Positions 14,949 to 25,000 of a stretch of DNA of 64,000 nucleotides are shown in pieces. The number at the start of each line of letters is the position of its first letter. Within the stretch, counting starts at the first letter, position 1. Source of the DNA: Eubacteriales bacterium (GTDB taxonomy: Bacteria; Bacillota; Clostridia; Lachnospirales; Lachnospiraceae); the NCBI GenBank assembly GCA_030524455.1, contig JAUNGT010000014.1, positions 1 to 64,000 on the forward strand, read 5' to 3'. The notes under the pieces were generated by a model. That model worked only from the letters and a program-made list of their open reading frames with translations, had not been told where the DNA came from and did no database searches. The translations under genes and the position numbers were made by a program.

Positions 14949-17342
14949 GTGGAGATCAGAATATCGGTTCGGAGCCTGGTGGAATTTCTGCTGCGGTCCG
15001 GAGATATCGACAACCGGAAAAAAGCTGCGCCGGAGGACGCCATGCAGGAGGGCGGCAGGATCCACAGGATGATCCAGCGCCGGATGGGCTCAGAGTATCA
15101 CGCGGAGGTGGCGCTTCGTTTCCGGAGGGATTGCGGAGATTATGAGCTTGTGGTGGAGGGCCGGGCGGACGGGATCATCGAGGGGGAGCCGGTCACGGTG
15201 GATGAGATCAAGGGAACCTACCGCGATTTGGCCCGGATGAAGGGGCCGGAGGAGGTTCACCTGGCGCAGGCCAAGTGCTACGCCTGGTTTTATGCCAGCG
15301 AGCACGGGAACGGGCAGATGAAGGTGCGCATGACCTACTGCAATATCGACACGGAGGAGATTCGTTATTTTGAATATCTGTACACGTCGGAGGAGCTGGG
15401 AGATTGGTTTGGAGAGCTGGCGCAGGAGTATCGGAGGTGGGCGGATGCAGAGATCGCCTGGAAGAAGCGGCGGCAGGATTCCATTCACAGGCTTCGTTTC
15501 CCGTTCCCGTACCGGGAGGGGCAGAAGGAGCTGGTGACGCATGTGTACCATACGATCTGTCACGGGAGGAAGCTGTTTGTGGAGGCGCCCACCGGGGCCG
15601 GCAAGACGATTTCCACCGTATTTCCCGCCGTCAAGGCGGTGGGGGAGGGGAAGGCGGATCGGATTTTTTACCTGACGGCGCGGACGATCGCGCGGACGGT
15701 GGCGGACCAGACCTTCCGCCTTTTGCGGGAGCACGGGCTTTGCTTTAAGACAGTGGTTCTGACGGCTCGGGACAAGATCTGTTTTATGGAGGAGTCCGAA
15801 TGCAATCCCGATTACTGCCCCTATGCAAGGGGGCATTTTGACCGGGTCAACGCAGCGATCTATGAGCTGATGACCGGACAGGAGCATTACGGCCGGGAGG
15901 AGCTGGAGGAGTGCGCCCGCAAAAACCGGGTCTGCCCCTTTGAGCTGGGGCTGGATATGAGCCTGTTTTCGGACGGCGTGCTGTGCGATTACAATTATGT
16001 GTTTGATCCGCATGTATATCTGCGCCGGTTTTTCGGGGAGGCAAGCATGCGGGAGAAGAGCCTGTTTTTGGTGGATGAGGCCCATAACCTGCTGGAACGG
16101 GGCCGGGAGATGTACAGCGCCGTTTTGTATAAGGAAGATTTCATGGCGCTTCGGCGGACGGTGAAGGCTTTTGAACCCCGGATGGAGAAGCTGCTGGAGC
16201 GCTGCAACCGGGCGCTTCTGGAGTTGAAGCGGGAGTGTGAGGACTGGCGGGAGACAGAGCAGATCGACCCTTTCGTGCAGGCTCTTCTGAGGCTTTCCGC
16301 TTCCATGGAGGACTATCTGGAGAATCATGACGACAGCCCGGTGCGCCGGGAAATCCTGGATTTTTACTTTGAGGTGAGCCATTTTCTGCAGATTTATGAG
16401 CTGACGGATGAGAAATATGTGACCTACACGCAGCTGGACAGCGAGGGACGGTTTTTGGTCCGGCTCTACAATGTGGATCCCTCCTCCAATCTGCGGGAAT
16501 GCTTAAGCCGGGCGGTCAGCAGTATCCTGTTTTCCGCCACGCTGCTGCCGATCCAGTATTACAAAAGGCTGCTGGGCGGGGAGGAAACGGATTATGAGGT
16601 ATACGCCAGCTCCGTTTTTGACCCGGAGAAAAGGGCGCTGTTTCTGGCGGAGGATGTGACCAGCCGGTATACCAGGCGCTCGGAGCGGGAATATGACCGG
16701 ATCGCCGCCTATATCCATCAGGTGGTGCGGATGCGGTACGGCAATTATCTGGTGTTTTTTCCGTCTCATTCTTTTTTGCGGCAGGTTTATGAGCGTTACC
16801 GGGAGCGATACGCGCAGGAGGACCGGGCAGAGTGTCTGGTGCAGGAGGAACGGATGAGCGAGGAGGAGCGGGAGGCCTTTCTGCGCCGCTTCGAGGGAAA
16901 TCCGGAGCTTGAACTGTTCCGTGTGATTCATATGGAGATCGAGCTGGAGGAGGAGTCGAACCTGGTGGGCTTTTGCGTACTCGGCGGGATTTTTGCGGAG
17001 GGGATCGATCTGAAGCAGGACCGGCTGATCGGTGCGCTGATCGTGGGGACGGGCCTTCCGCAGGTGTGCACGGAGCGCGAGATTATCCGGGAATATTTCG
17101 GGGAGAACGGAGGGGACGGTTTTGATTATGCCTACCGTTATCCCGGGATGAACAAGGTGCTGCAGGCGGCGGGGCGTGTGATCCGCACCGCCGCAGATGT
17201 GGGCGTTGTGGCGCTTCTGGACGACCGCTTCCTGCAGCCGGCCTACCGGCGTCTGTTCCCCCGGGAGTGGGGGAAGTTTGAGATCGTGAACAAGGACACG
17301 ATAGGGGCCAGGGTGGAGAAGTTCTGGAACGACTGGCTGTAA
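14949..17342 (+). CDS. RecB/Cas4-like nuclease fused to XPD/DinG-type Fe-S DNA helicase
   Basis: GTG 14949 sits 7 bases after AGGAG (a TTG at 14925 is less likely). Of 797 residues, the first ~190 form a PD-(D/E)XK RecB-like nuclease: GGRIHRMIQ, GRADGII (Asp), VDEIKG (E-x-K) and QAKCYAW (Q-x3-Y). Then come helicase motifs I (APTGAGKT), Ia (LTARTIARTVA), the Fe-S cysteines between motifs Ia and II (KICFMEESEC, DYCPYA, RVCPFE), II (LVDEAHNLL), III (ILFSATLLP) and VI (QAAGRVIRT). XPD/DinG helicases unwind 5' to 3' and DinG is damage-inducible in E. coli. It is the third gene of the putative SOS operon. Confidence 0.88.
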   Translation: MEIRISVRSLVEFLLRSGDIDNRKKAAPEDAMQEGGRIHRMIQRRMGSEYHAEVALRFRRDCGDYELVVEGRADGIIEGEPVTVDEIKGTYRDLARMKGPEEVHLAQAKCYAWFYASEHGNGQMKVRMTYCNIDTEEIRYFEYLYTSEELGDWFGELAQEYRRWADAEIAWKKRRQDSIHRLRFPFPYREGQKELVTHVYHTICHGRKLFVEAPTGAGKTISTVFPAVKAVGEGKADRIFYLTARTIARTVADQTFRLLREHGLCFKTVVLTARDKICFMEESECNPDYCPYARGHFDRVNAAIYELMTGQEHYGREELEECARKNRVCPFELGLDMSLFSDGVLCDYNYVFDPHVYLRRFFGEASMREKSLFLVDEAHNLLERGREMYSAVLYKEDFMALRRTVKAFEPRMEKLLERCNRALLELKRECEDWRETEQIDPFVQALLRLSASMEDYLENHDDSPVRREILDFYFEVSHFLQIYELTDEKYVTYTQLDSEGRFLVRLYNVDPSSNLRECLSRAVSSILFSATLLPIQYYKRLLGGEETDYEVYASSVFDPEKRALFLAEDVTSRYTRRSEREYDRIAAYIHQVVRMRYGNYLVFFPSHSFLRQVYERYRERYAQEDRAECLVQEERMSEEEREAFLRRFEGNPELELFRVIHMEIELEEESNLVGFCVLGGIFAEGIDLKQDRLIGALIVGTGLPQVCTEREIIREYFGENGGDGFDYAYRYPGMNKVLQAAGRVIRTAADVGVVALLDDRFLQPAYRRLFPREWGKFEIVNKDTIGARVEKFWNDWL

Positions 17343-17362
17343 GCTCTGCCGTGTTTGGAGGT

Positions 17363-18265
17363 TCAAACGTCTGTGGGCAGAACGCCGCTTTTGAGCCAGG
17401 CGATCTCCCGCCGGTAGGGCGGAAGCGTCTTGCCGGGATGACAGGGATCCGGATACCAGGGCGTTTCCAGGATCCGGGGGATGCCGGGAAAATCCGGATG
17501 ATGTACGATCCGGAAGAGGGTGTCGAAGCCGATTTTCCCCTCGCCGATGTCGGCGTGACGGTCCTTGGCCGCGCCGCGTTCGTTCTTGCTGTCGTTGATG
17601 TGGAACACGGCGATCTGTTTTTTTCCGATCAGCCGGTCGAAGCGCTCCAGCACACCGTCCAGGTCGTGGACGATATCGTAGCCCGCATCATGGACGTGGC
17701 AGGTGTCAAAGCATACCCGGAGCCGTTCGGGAAAGCGCACTCCGTCGTAGATGGCGGCCAGCTCCTCAAAGCTGCGCCCGATCTCGGAGCCCTTGCCCGC
17801 CATGGTTTCCAGGGCGATGCAGACCGGGGAGGGCTCGGCCAGCACCTCGTTGAGTCCCTGTATGATGCTGCGGATCCCGGCTTCGGGCCCGGCTCCCACA
17901 TGGGCGCCGGGGTGCAAAATCAGGATTTTGCTTCCCATGGCGCAGGTGCGCCTCAGCTCTTCGGCCAGGAAATCCACAGCCAGGGAGTAGGTTTCTGGCT
18001 TCAGGGTATTGGCAAGGTTGATGATATAGGGAGCGTGGATAACAAAGTCCGAAATGCCGTTTTGCTCCATCAGCTCATGCGCCTTTGGGATATGCAGCTC
18101 CTCCACGGCCTTGCGCCGGGTGTTCTGGGGAGCCCCGGTGTATATCATAAAAGTGTTGGCCCCGTAGGAGAGCGCCTCCCGGACGGAACCGGCCATCATT
18201 TCTTTGCCGCTCATGCTCACATGGGAGCCGATCAGGAGCGGGCTGTCATTTGTCTGTGTATTCAT
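17363..18265 (-). CDS. nfo: endonuclease IV (deoxyribonuclease IV)
   Basis: Endonuclease IV cuts DNA 5' to abasic sites and removes 3' blocking groups in base-excision repair. The 300-residue TIM-barrel protein has the zinc ligands in recognisable motifs: [58 protein letters not shown] with the following DRHADIGEG, and ILETPW. ATG 18265 follows GGAGGTAATCC. It converges on the repair operon, ending 20 bases from the helicase stop, so three repair enzymes and this one lie together. Confidence 0.96.
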   Translation of the reverse strand: MNTQTNDSPLLIGSHVSMSGKEMMAGSVREALSYGANTFMIYTGAPQNTRRKAVEELHIPKAHELMEQNGISDFVIHAPYIINLANTLKPETYSLAVDFLAEELRRTCAMGSKILILHPGAHVGAGPEAGIRSIIQGLNEVLAEPSPVCIALETMAGKGSEIGRSFEELAAIYDGVRFPERLRVCFDTCHVHDAGYDIVHDLDGVLERFDRLIGKKQIAVFHINDSKNERGAAKDRHADIGEGKIGFDTLFRIVHHPDFPGIPRILETPWYPDPCHPGKTLPPYRREIAWLKSGVLPTDV

Positions 18266-18442
18266 GGATTACCTCCGCTGTGCACGGACAGCATACCATA
18301 AAATTTGGAGCGTGTCACGCAATCGTTTCTGACAGAAAGAAGTGTGGATAACTATGTGGAAAGTGAGGATTTGTCTGACAATTACGGGACTTGTTCGCTT
18401 TTGGATGAAAAAAACGAACCATTCCATCGGGATTATGTCACC

Positions 18443-18470
18443 TTGACGGCGAAGGGGAACGTGGTAGAAT
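18443..18470 (+). promoter_or_regulatory. vegetative promoter for the GH13 gene
   Basis: -35 TTGACG (18443-18448), 16-bp spacer, -10 TAGAAT (18465-18470), 40 bases before the start codon. Confidence 0.6.
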
Positions 18471-18509
18471 GTTTAGAGTGAAGTTTAAATCATAAAGGAG
18501 ATGACAGAA

Positions 18510-19817
18510 ATGTGGGCATATGAGAGTGTTTTTTATCAGATTTATCCGCTGGGCTTTGTGGGAGCGCCTTTTGAAAACGACGGAGTGCTGGAGCACCGGA
18601 TCCGGAAGGTGAACGACTGGATCGGACATATCCGGAAGCTGGGGGCGAATGCGATTTATTTTTCGCCGGTGTTCGAGTCGGATACCCACGGTTATAATAC
18701 CCGGGACTACCGGAAGATTGACTGCCGGCTTGGCACGAACGAGGATTTTCAGGAGGTCTGCGCAAATCTGCACCGGGAAGGGATCCGGGTGGTGCTGGAC
18801 GGGGTGTTCAACCATGCCGGACGGGGCTTCTGGGCGTTTCAGGATGTGGTAAAGAACCGGGAGCGTTCTCCTTACTTAAACTGGTTTTACATCAACCTGG
18901 GAGGCAACTCCAACTATAACGACGGCCTCTGGTATGAGGGCTGGGAGGGCAACTATGATCTGGTGAAGCTGAACCTGCAGAACGAGGAGGTTGTGCAGTA
19001 TCTGCTGGAGAGCGTGCGCGGCTGGATCGAGGAGTTTGATATCGATGGGCTGCGGCTGGATGTGGCCTACTGCCTGGATGAGAATTTTGTGCGGAGGCTG
19101 CGCAGCTTTTGCGACAGCCTGAAAAAGGATTTCTTCCTGGTGGGAGAGATGCTGCACGGAGATTACAACCGTCTGATGAACGATCAGATGCTGCATTCGG
19201 TTACCAACTACGAGTGCTATAAGGGCTTATACTCCAGCTTCAACAGCATGAATCTGTTCGAGATCGTGCATTCCCTGCTGCGCCAGTTCGGGCCGGAGAA
19301 CTGGACGCTCTACAAGGGGAAGCATCTGCTCTCCTTTGTGGACAATCATGATGTGACGAGAGTTGCCAGCATTTTAAGCAATGAGAGGCATCTGCCGCTG
19401 ATCTATGCGCTGATGTTCGGGATGCCGGGGATTCCCTGCGTTTACTATGGCAGCGAGTGGGGCGCCAGGGCGGAGAAGAGCCAGGGAGATCCGGCGCTGC
19501 GGGCCTGCTTTGACGCGCCGGTGGAAAATGAACTGACGGCCTGGATCGGGAAGCTGGCGGAGGCCAAGAAGCATTCCGAGGCTTTAAACTACGGGGATTT
19601 CCGTTCGGTTGTGCTGACCAACCGTCAGTGTATTTTTGAGCGCCGGGCACAGGGCGAGCGGGTGCTGGTGGCCGTCAACGCAGACGACCAGCCCTACACC
19701 GCCCATTTTGACGCGGGCTGCGGCATGGCCGTGGATCTGATCAGCGGAGAGAAGCACGACTTTGGGGGCGGCAGCACGCTGCCTGCTTACAGCGCCTTTT
19801 TCTGGAAGTGCGAGTGA
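18510..19817 (+). CDS. GH13 alpha-amylase family glycosidase (intracellular maltodextrinase-like)
   Basis: The second in-frame ATG (18510) is chosen because AAAGGAG lies 9 bases ahead of it and abuts the first one (18501). The 435-residue protein has the (beta/alpha)8 barrel signatures: YFSPVFESDTHGYNTRDY, VVLDGVFNHAG, GLRLDVAYCLD with the nucleophile Asp, FLVGEML with the acid/base Glu, and FVDNHDVTR with the third carboxylate. There is no signal peptide, so it acts inside the cell, probably on imported maltodextrins or glycogen fragments. Specificity within GH13 cannot be set by eye. It is monocistronic and converges on cutC. Confidence 0.88.
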   Translation: MWAYESVFYQIYPLGFVGAPFENDGVLEHRIRKVNDWIGHIRKLGANAIYFSPVFESDTHGYNTRDYRKIDCRLGTNEDFQEVCANLHREGIRVVLDGVFNHAGRGFWAFQDVVKNRERSPYLNWFYINLGGNSNYNDGLWYEGWEGNYDLVKLNLQNEEVVQYLLESVRGWIEEFDIDGLRLDVAYCLDENFVRRLRSFCDSLKKDFFLVGEMLHGDYNRLMNDQMLHSVTNYECYKGLYSSFNSMNLFEIVHSLLRQFGPENWTLYKGKHLLSFVDNHDVTRVASILSNERHLPLIYALMFGMPGIPCVYYGSEWGARAEKSQGDPALRACFDAPVENELTAWIGKLAEAKKHSEALNYGDFRSVVLTNRQCIFERRAQGERVLVAVNADDQPYTAHFDAGCGMAVDLISGEKHDFGGGSTLPAYSAFFWKCE

Positions 19818-19825
19818 ACCCGGGC

Positions 19826-20578
19826 CTATTGTGCCGCGTCAAGCAGCGCGCGGACGCTGCGGACGGCCTGTGAGTCCGTCTGCCAGATTTCGTATTCGCT
19901 CAGCCCCGGAAGCCCCATGGAAACCGCCGGGTTGCGGTACTGCATCCGGCTGTTCAAAACGGTCTTGCCCGACATATGGAACCGGGTGAGGCCGGTGTGG
20001 GCAAGCAGGGTTCGGACGGCGGCCTCGTTGATGCCGGCGCCGGCCAGAAGGGCGATATCCGTGCCGGCGGCTGCCTCCAGCTTTTGCAGAAGCTCCATCC
20101 CTTCCAGACAGGAGGCGGCCTGGCCAGAGGTCAGGATCGTGTCGATTCCCAGCGCTTTGGCCTGTTCCAGAGCCTCAAAGGGATCCCGGCACATATCGAA
20201 GGCCCGGTGCAGGGTGACGGACATTTGGCCGGCGCAGTCCAGAAAACGTTTCAGCTGCTCCGGATTGAGGGAGCCGTCGGGATTGAGGCTGCCGATCACA
20301 ACGCCGTCTGCCCCGGCCTTCCGGAAGGCGGATATTTCCCGGCAGATCACATCGGCTTCGTCGCTGTCGTAAAGGAAATCGCCGAACCGGGGACGGATCA
20401 GGGCGTGAATGCGGATGTCCATGCTTTCACGGATCTGCTCATAGAGCGCCAGGGAAGGCGTGGTGCCGCCGATCACCAGGTTGGCGCACAGCTCCAGCCG
20501 GTCGGCACCGCCCTCTTTGGCGCAGCGGGCGGACTTGACGGAATCGACACAGCATTCCAGAAGATAACGTTTGCTCAT
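19826..20578 (-). CDS. cutC: CutC family protein (copper homeostasis)
   Basis: ATG 20578 follows GGAGGTTTTCA; the longer frame to 20719 has no ribosome-binding site. The 250-residue TIM-barrel protein shows LECCVDSVKSARCAKEGGAD, RLELCANLVIGGTTPS, IHALIRPRFGDFLYD and GSLNPDGSLN, all typical of CutC. CutC was linked to copper tolerance in E. coli, but the role is debated and copper binding has been shown only for some homologues. It stands alone with its own promoter (20610-20638). Confidence 0.93.
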   Translation of the reverse strand: MSKRYLLECCVDSVKSARCAKEGGADRLELCANLVIGGTTPSLALYEQIRESMDIRIHALIRPRFGDFLYDSDEADVICREISAFRKAGADGVVIGSLNPDGSLNPEQLKRFLDCAGQMSVTLHRAFDMCRDPFEALEQAKALGIDTILTSGQAASCLEGMELLQKLEAAAGTDIALLAGAGINEAAVRTLLAHTGLTRFHMSGKTVLNSRMQYRNPAVSMGLPGLSEYEIWQTDSQAVRSVRALLDAAQ

Positions 20579-20609
20579 TGAAAACCTCCTTGTCACGATA
20601 GATAAATAA

Positions 20610-20638
20610 AGTATAGCTGAATCGGGAGACGGGGACAA
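20610..20638 (-). promoter_or_regulatory. vegetative promoter for cutC
   Basis: On the minus strand: -35 TTGTCC (20638-20633), 17-bp spacer, -10 TATACT (20615-20610), about 30 bases from the ATG. Confidence 0.6.
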
Positions 20639-20688
20639 CCCCTGCCTGCAGGCGGGGAAAAATTTATGGAAAAAGGAGACCGGTATCC

Positions 20689-22008
20689 ATGCAGTATACT
20701 TACACGGAACTGGCGGCATTTCTGCTGTTTTACGGCTTTTTGGGCTGGGCGCTGGAGGTCGCTTACTATGCGGTGAAGGAACGCCGCTTTTGCAACAGAG
20801 GATTTTTTAATCTGCCGATCTGCCCGGAGTACGGCGTGATGATGGATATTCTGATTATTTTGCTGCCCACGATGGGACAGCGGCCCGTTCTGCAGTTTCT
20901 GGCCTGCGCGGCGGTGGTTTCCGTGGTGGAGTATTTCGCCGGAGGCCTGGCCGGACAGATCTGGAAAAAGAGGCTTTGGTCCTATGAGAGACGGACGCTG
21001 TTTGGCGGAAAAAAGAAGGATTTCATCCTGGCGCTGGCCAAGGCGGCGGTGGTGATGGCGGCAGCGCTTTTGCTGCATCCGCTGGTGTTCTGGCTGTTCA
21101 GCCTGATCCCGGAGCTGATCCTGCGGATTGTCTGCATTGTTCTGGGCGTATTGCTGTTGGGGGATTTTGGCTCCATCTTGTATGCGGTACACCGCAGTCA
21201 CAGCTACGAGGAGCTGGAGGAGGTGCGGCGCAGGAAAAGCCGGGAGCAGCAGAGTGCGCAGATGGGACTGGGCAGCCGGATTTATCATGTGATCTGGAAC
21301 CGTTTAAACCGGGCTTATCCGCAGATTGAACAGGCAAAGGCGGAGGGGGAAGGGCTTCCCTATGTGTTTGCCAGGGGGATCTGCCTGGACAAGCTGATCT
21401 GGGTTTTTGTCATCTGCGCCTTTGCGGGGGATCTGATCGAGACGGTGTTCTGCCGGGTGACGGCGGGGGTGTGGATGAGCCGGTCCAGCGTGATTTACGG
21501 GGCGTTCAGTATCGTATGGGGACTGGGCGCGGTCATTCTGACTGTGGTGCTTCACCGGATTGCGCAGAGGGAGGATCGGTATATTTTTCTGGCGGGCTGC
21601 CTGCTGGGAGGAGTCTATGAGTATCTGTGCAGCGTGTTCACGGAGGTGGTGTTCGGCACGGTCTTCTGGGATTACAGTAAGATTCCCTTCAACATCGGGG
21701 GGCGGATCAATCTGCTCTACTGCATTTTCTGGGGGCTTTTGTCGGTGGTCTGGATCAAGCTGTGCTATCCGGCGCTGAGCCGTTTTATCGAGAAGCTGCC
21801 GGTTTTGGGAGCGAAGATCGCCACCTGGGCGATCATTGTGCTGATGGCCTGCGACGCGCTGATTTCCGCCGCGGCACTGGGCCGGTATGAGGAGCGCAGA
21901 CAGGGGAAGGCGGCGGACACTGCGGTCGGGACGTTTTTGGATGTCAACTATCCGGACGACCGGCTTGAAAAGGTGTGGCCCAACATGATTTCGGTGGACG
22001 ATAAATAA
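20689..22008 (+). CDS. CmpB-type putative ABC transporter permease with a duplicated domain
   Basis: 439 residues, about ten hydrophobic segments. The N-terminal half (FYGFLGWALEVAYYAVKERR, then NRGFFNLPICPEYG) and the C-terminal half (CAFAGDLIETVFCRVTAG, then MSRSSVIYGAFSIVWG, FLAGCLLGGVYEYLCSV, FWDYSKIPFNIGGRINLLYC) both match the PF06541 putative-permease pattern, so the domain occurs twice. Despite the name no ABC subunits lie nearby, and the function of the family is not established. ATG 20689 follows AAAAAGGAGACC. The SNF2 gene starts 19 bases downstream. Confidence 0.75.
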   Translation: MQYTYTELAAFLLFYGFLGWALEVAYYAVKERRFCNRGFFNLPICPEYGVMMDILIILLPTMGQRPVLQFLACAAVVSVVEYFAGGLAGQIWKKRLWSYERRTLFGGKKKDFILALAKAAVVMAAALLLHPLVFWLFSLIPELILRIVCIVLGVLLLGDFGSILYAVHRSHSYEELEEVRRRKSREQQSAQMGLGSRIYHVIWNRLNRAYPQIEQAKAEGEGLPYVFARGICLDKLIWVFVICAFAGDLIETVFCRVTAGVWMSRSSVIYGAFSIVWGLGAVILTVVLHRIAQREDRYIFLAGCLLGGVYEYLCSVFTEVVFGTVFWDYSKIPFNIGGRINLLYCIFWGLLSVVWIKLCYPALSRFIEKLPVLGAKIATWAIIVLMACDALISAAALGRYEERRQGKAADTAVGTFLDVNYPDDRLEKVWPNMISVDDK

Positions 22009-22026
22009 GCAGAGGATACGGAAGAT

Positions 22027-25000
22027 ATGCGGGAATGGGAAAAGGAATTTGATTCGGTGGCCCTGGCAAAGGGGAAGGAGCTGGCCTTTGACAGGAAGAT
22101 GATGGATTTTGCGAAGGAAAAGGAAAAGCTGAGCGCTACCTTTGCCGGGGTGAAGCTCTATCATACGGAGATTGTGATGGAAGGGGAAAAGCCGCTGCGG
22201 ATGCACTGCGGCTGTCCCAAGGCCCGCGGCGGAAACTGCTGTGAGCATATGGCGGCGCTGCTGTACCGGGCGTTTGGGGGCTCCGGGGAGAAGGAAAATG
22301 AAACGGCAGAGGCGCCTGCGATGCCTGCGGCTGCCGGGAAGGCGGACTCTGCCGCCGGACCTGCCGGTCCCGGAAGGAAAAGGGGCAGGCCCGGTCGGAC
22401 TGTGTCAGAGCAGCGGGCGGAGGAGCACCCGGCGCAGGAGGATAAGGAAAATTATCAGTATTTTGATATGGATGAAATCCGGAAATCCGTGACTCTGGAG
22501 AAGGGGGATTATATCGCAGGGAGGGAGCTGATCGGGGACGGGAACCTGGAGCTGGAAAAATTCTTTGCCGGTTACATGGAGAATAAAAAGGAGCTGGTGG
22601 CAAACAGCATTTGCACCGGTCATGTGAGAGGGAGGCGGTTTCGCACAGAGGTTATTTTTGAGCAGGACAGTGTTTTGCATATTGAATGCGGCTGCGCTGA
22701 CTGCAGCAGAAGGGGATTCTACTGGTACAGCTACGATTTGAAGAATCACAGAAGCTGCCCCTATGTGGCCGGCGCGCTGCTTCTGGCGGAGGATTATCTG
22801 AAACAAAATCCGTCCGGCGACGCCACAGACAGGACGGGCGCCAGCCTGCTGCATATGCTGTCGGCCCAGCGGGCAAACCGGGTGGTGGCCCGCACAGAGG
22901 TACGGGAGCAGAGCCTGCGGCTGGAGCCCAGGCTTCGCCGGCAGGACGAGAGCCTGTCTTTATCCTTTCGGATTCTGTGCCCCAAGAGCTTTGTGGTAAA
23001 GGATCTTTCTGAGTTTATCCGGCTGATCGACAATTCCGAGACGGCTGTTTACGGAAACAGCACGGAGGTCAACCACCAGCCGGAAAACTTTGACGGGCGG
23101 GCGAGAGAGTGGATCGACTATATCCGCAGGGTGGTTCAGGAGGAGCGGCGGCTGGCCGAGCGGCTGGAGGAAAGCCTGCGTTATGCCCGCCGGAATGCAA
23201 AATGCAGTGCCCTGGAGATGTACGGCTGGCGTCTGGATCAGTTTTTCGAGCTGCTGGGCAGGGATACGGTGGAGTATGAGGAAGCGGGGGACAAGCGGAA
23301 AAGGAGGCTGACGGGAAAGGACGAAAAGCCGGAAATTTCCCTGCAGATCGTCCCGGAGGAGAAGGGGCGGAAGCGGCAGTTCCAGGGAGTGCATGTGGCC
23401 TGCAGGATGCCTGTCTTTTTTTACGGGGTAAGCTGCCTGTATTTTGTGAAGGAGGACAGTCTTTGCCGCGCCGACCGGGAGGAATTTGCCGAGCTTGAGC
23501 CGCTGTATAACCTGTCCTGGGACGGAAAGCTGGATTTTTCGGTGGGACGCAACAAGCTGGCGGAGTTTTATTATTCCACGCTTCCGCAGCTGGGCGACAG
23601 CGTGACGGTGATGGAGGAAAACCCGGAGCGGATCCGGGAGTATCTGCCGCCGGAGGTGAGCTTCCGCTTCTATCTGGACGCGAGGGACGGCGACGTCAGC
23701 TGCCGGGTTCACGCCTGCTATGAAAGCGGGGAAATTTCCATCCTGGATTTGATTGCCCGGGAAGACAGACCGGCACAGAACGGCCGGCGGATGCTGGACA
23801 AAGAGCAGGAGGTGCTGTATCAGACGATGCACCTGCTCCCCGTATATGACGGGAAAAATGACGAGCTTTGCTGCGACGGGGACGAGGAACGGATTTATCA
23901 GGTGATAGAGCACGGCGTGCAGGAGCTGGCGGAGCTCGGAGAGGTGCAGTGCACCCGGCAGTTCCAGAGCCTGAACGTGATCCGGCAGACGAGCGTGAGC
24001 GTGGGCGTGTCGGTGGAGAGCGATCTGCTGCGGCTGGAAATCGACACCCATGACATTTCCAGGGAAGAGCTTCTGGATGTGCTGGCAAGCTACCGGCTGC
24101 GCCGGAAGTATTATCGCCTGAAGAACGGCAGCTTTTTAAAGCTGGAGGATCAAAACCTGCAGACGCTGGAGGAAATGACGGAAATGCTTCAGATTGCTCC
24201 CCGGGAGCTGCTGGCGGGAAAAATCAGCCTGCCGGTTTATCGGACGCTGTATTTGAACCGTATTCTGGAGGAAAACGAGAGCATTTACAATACAAGGGAC
24301 AGTCGTTTCCGGGAGATGGTAAAGGAGTTCAAGACTGTCCAGGACGCGGATTTTGAAATTCCAAAGGGGCTTGAGAATGTGCTGCGCAGTTATCAGGCGA
24401 ACGGCTATAAATGGCTGCGCACGCTGGCGCACTGCAGCTTCGGCGGGATCCTGGCGGATGAGATGGGACTGGGCAAGACGCTGCAGATGATTGCGTTTTT
24501 CCTGTCTCGAAAGCAGGAGGGGATGCAGGGAACCTCCCTGGTGGTGGCTCCCGCTTCCCTGGTTTACAACTGGTGCGAGGAGCTTGGCCGCTTTGCGCCG
24601 CAGCTTTCCGTGATGGCGGTGACCGGCTCGCAGCAGGAGCGGGAGAAAAAGCTGGAGGAGTGGCAGGAGTTCGACGTGCTGGTGACCTCCTACGATCTGC
24701 TGAAGCGGGATATTGAAAGCTATGAGGGGAAGGTGTTTCTGACCCAGGTGATCGATGAGGCGCAGTATATCAAAAATCATAACACGACGGCGGCAAAGGC
24801 GGTTAAGGCAGTACAGGCCAGGCAGCGCTTTGCCCTGACCGGTACGCCGGTGGAGAACCGGCTGTCCGAGCTGTGGAGCATTTTCGACTACCTGATGCCG
24901 GGCTTTTTGTACCGCTACGAGACATTCCGGCGCCAGCTGGAGACGCCGATCGTGAAAAACGGCGATCAGGAGACGATGGAACGCCTGCGCAGGATGACGG

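Noticed and set aside
14949..15520. Cas4-like domain as evidence of a CRISPR system
   Set aside because: It is fused to an XPD-type helicase in a repair operon; there are no other cas genes or repeat arrays.
15090..16382. 430-codon frame opposite the nuclease-helicase gene
   Set aside because: Shadow frame; the plus strand has intact helicase motifs over the whole length.
18390..18420. GTTCG ... CGAAC pair upstream of nfo taken as a LexA box
   Set aside because: The half-sites are about 20 bases apart, not the 4 bases required, so it does not match the SOS consensus.
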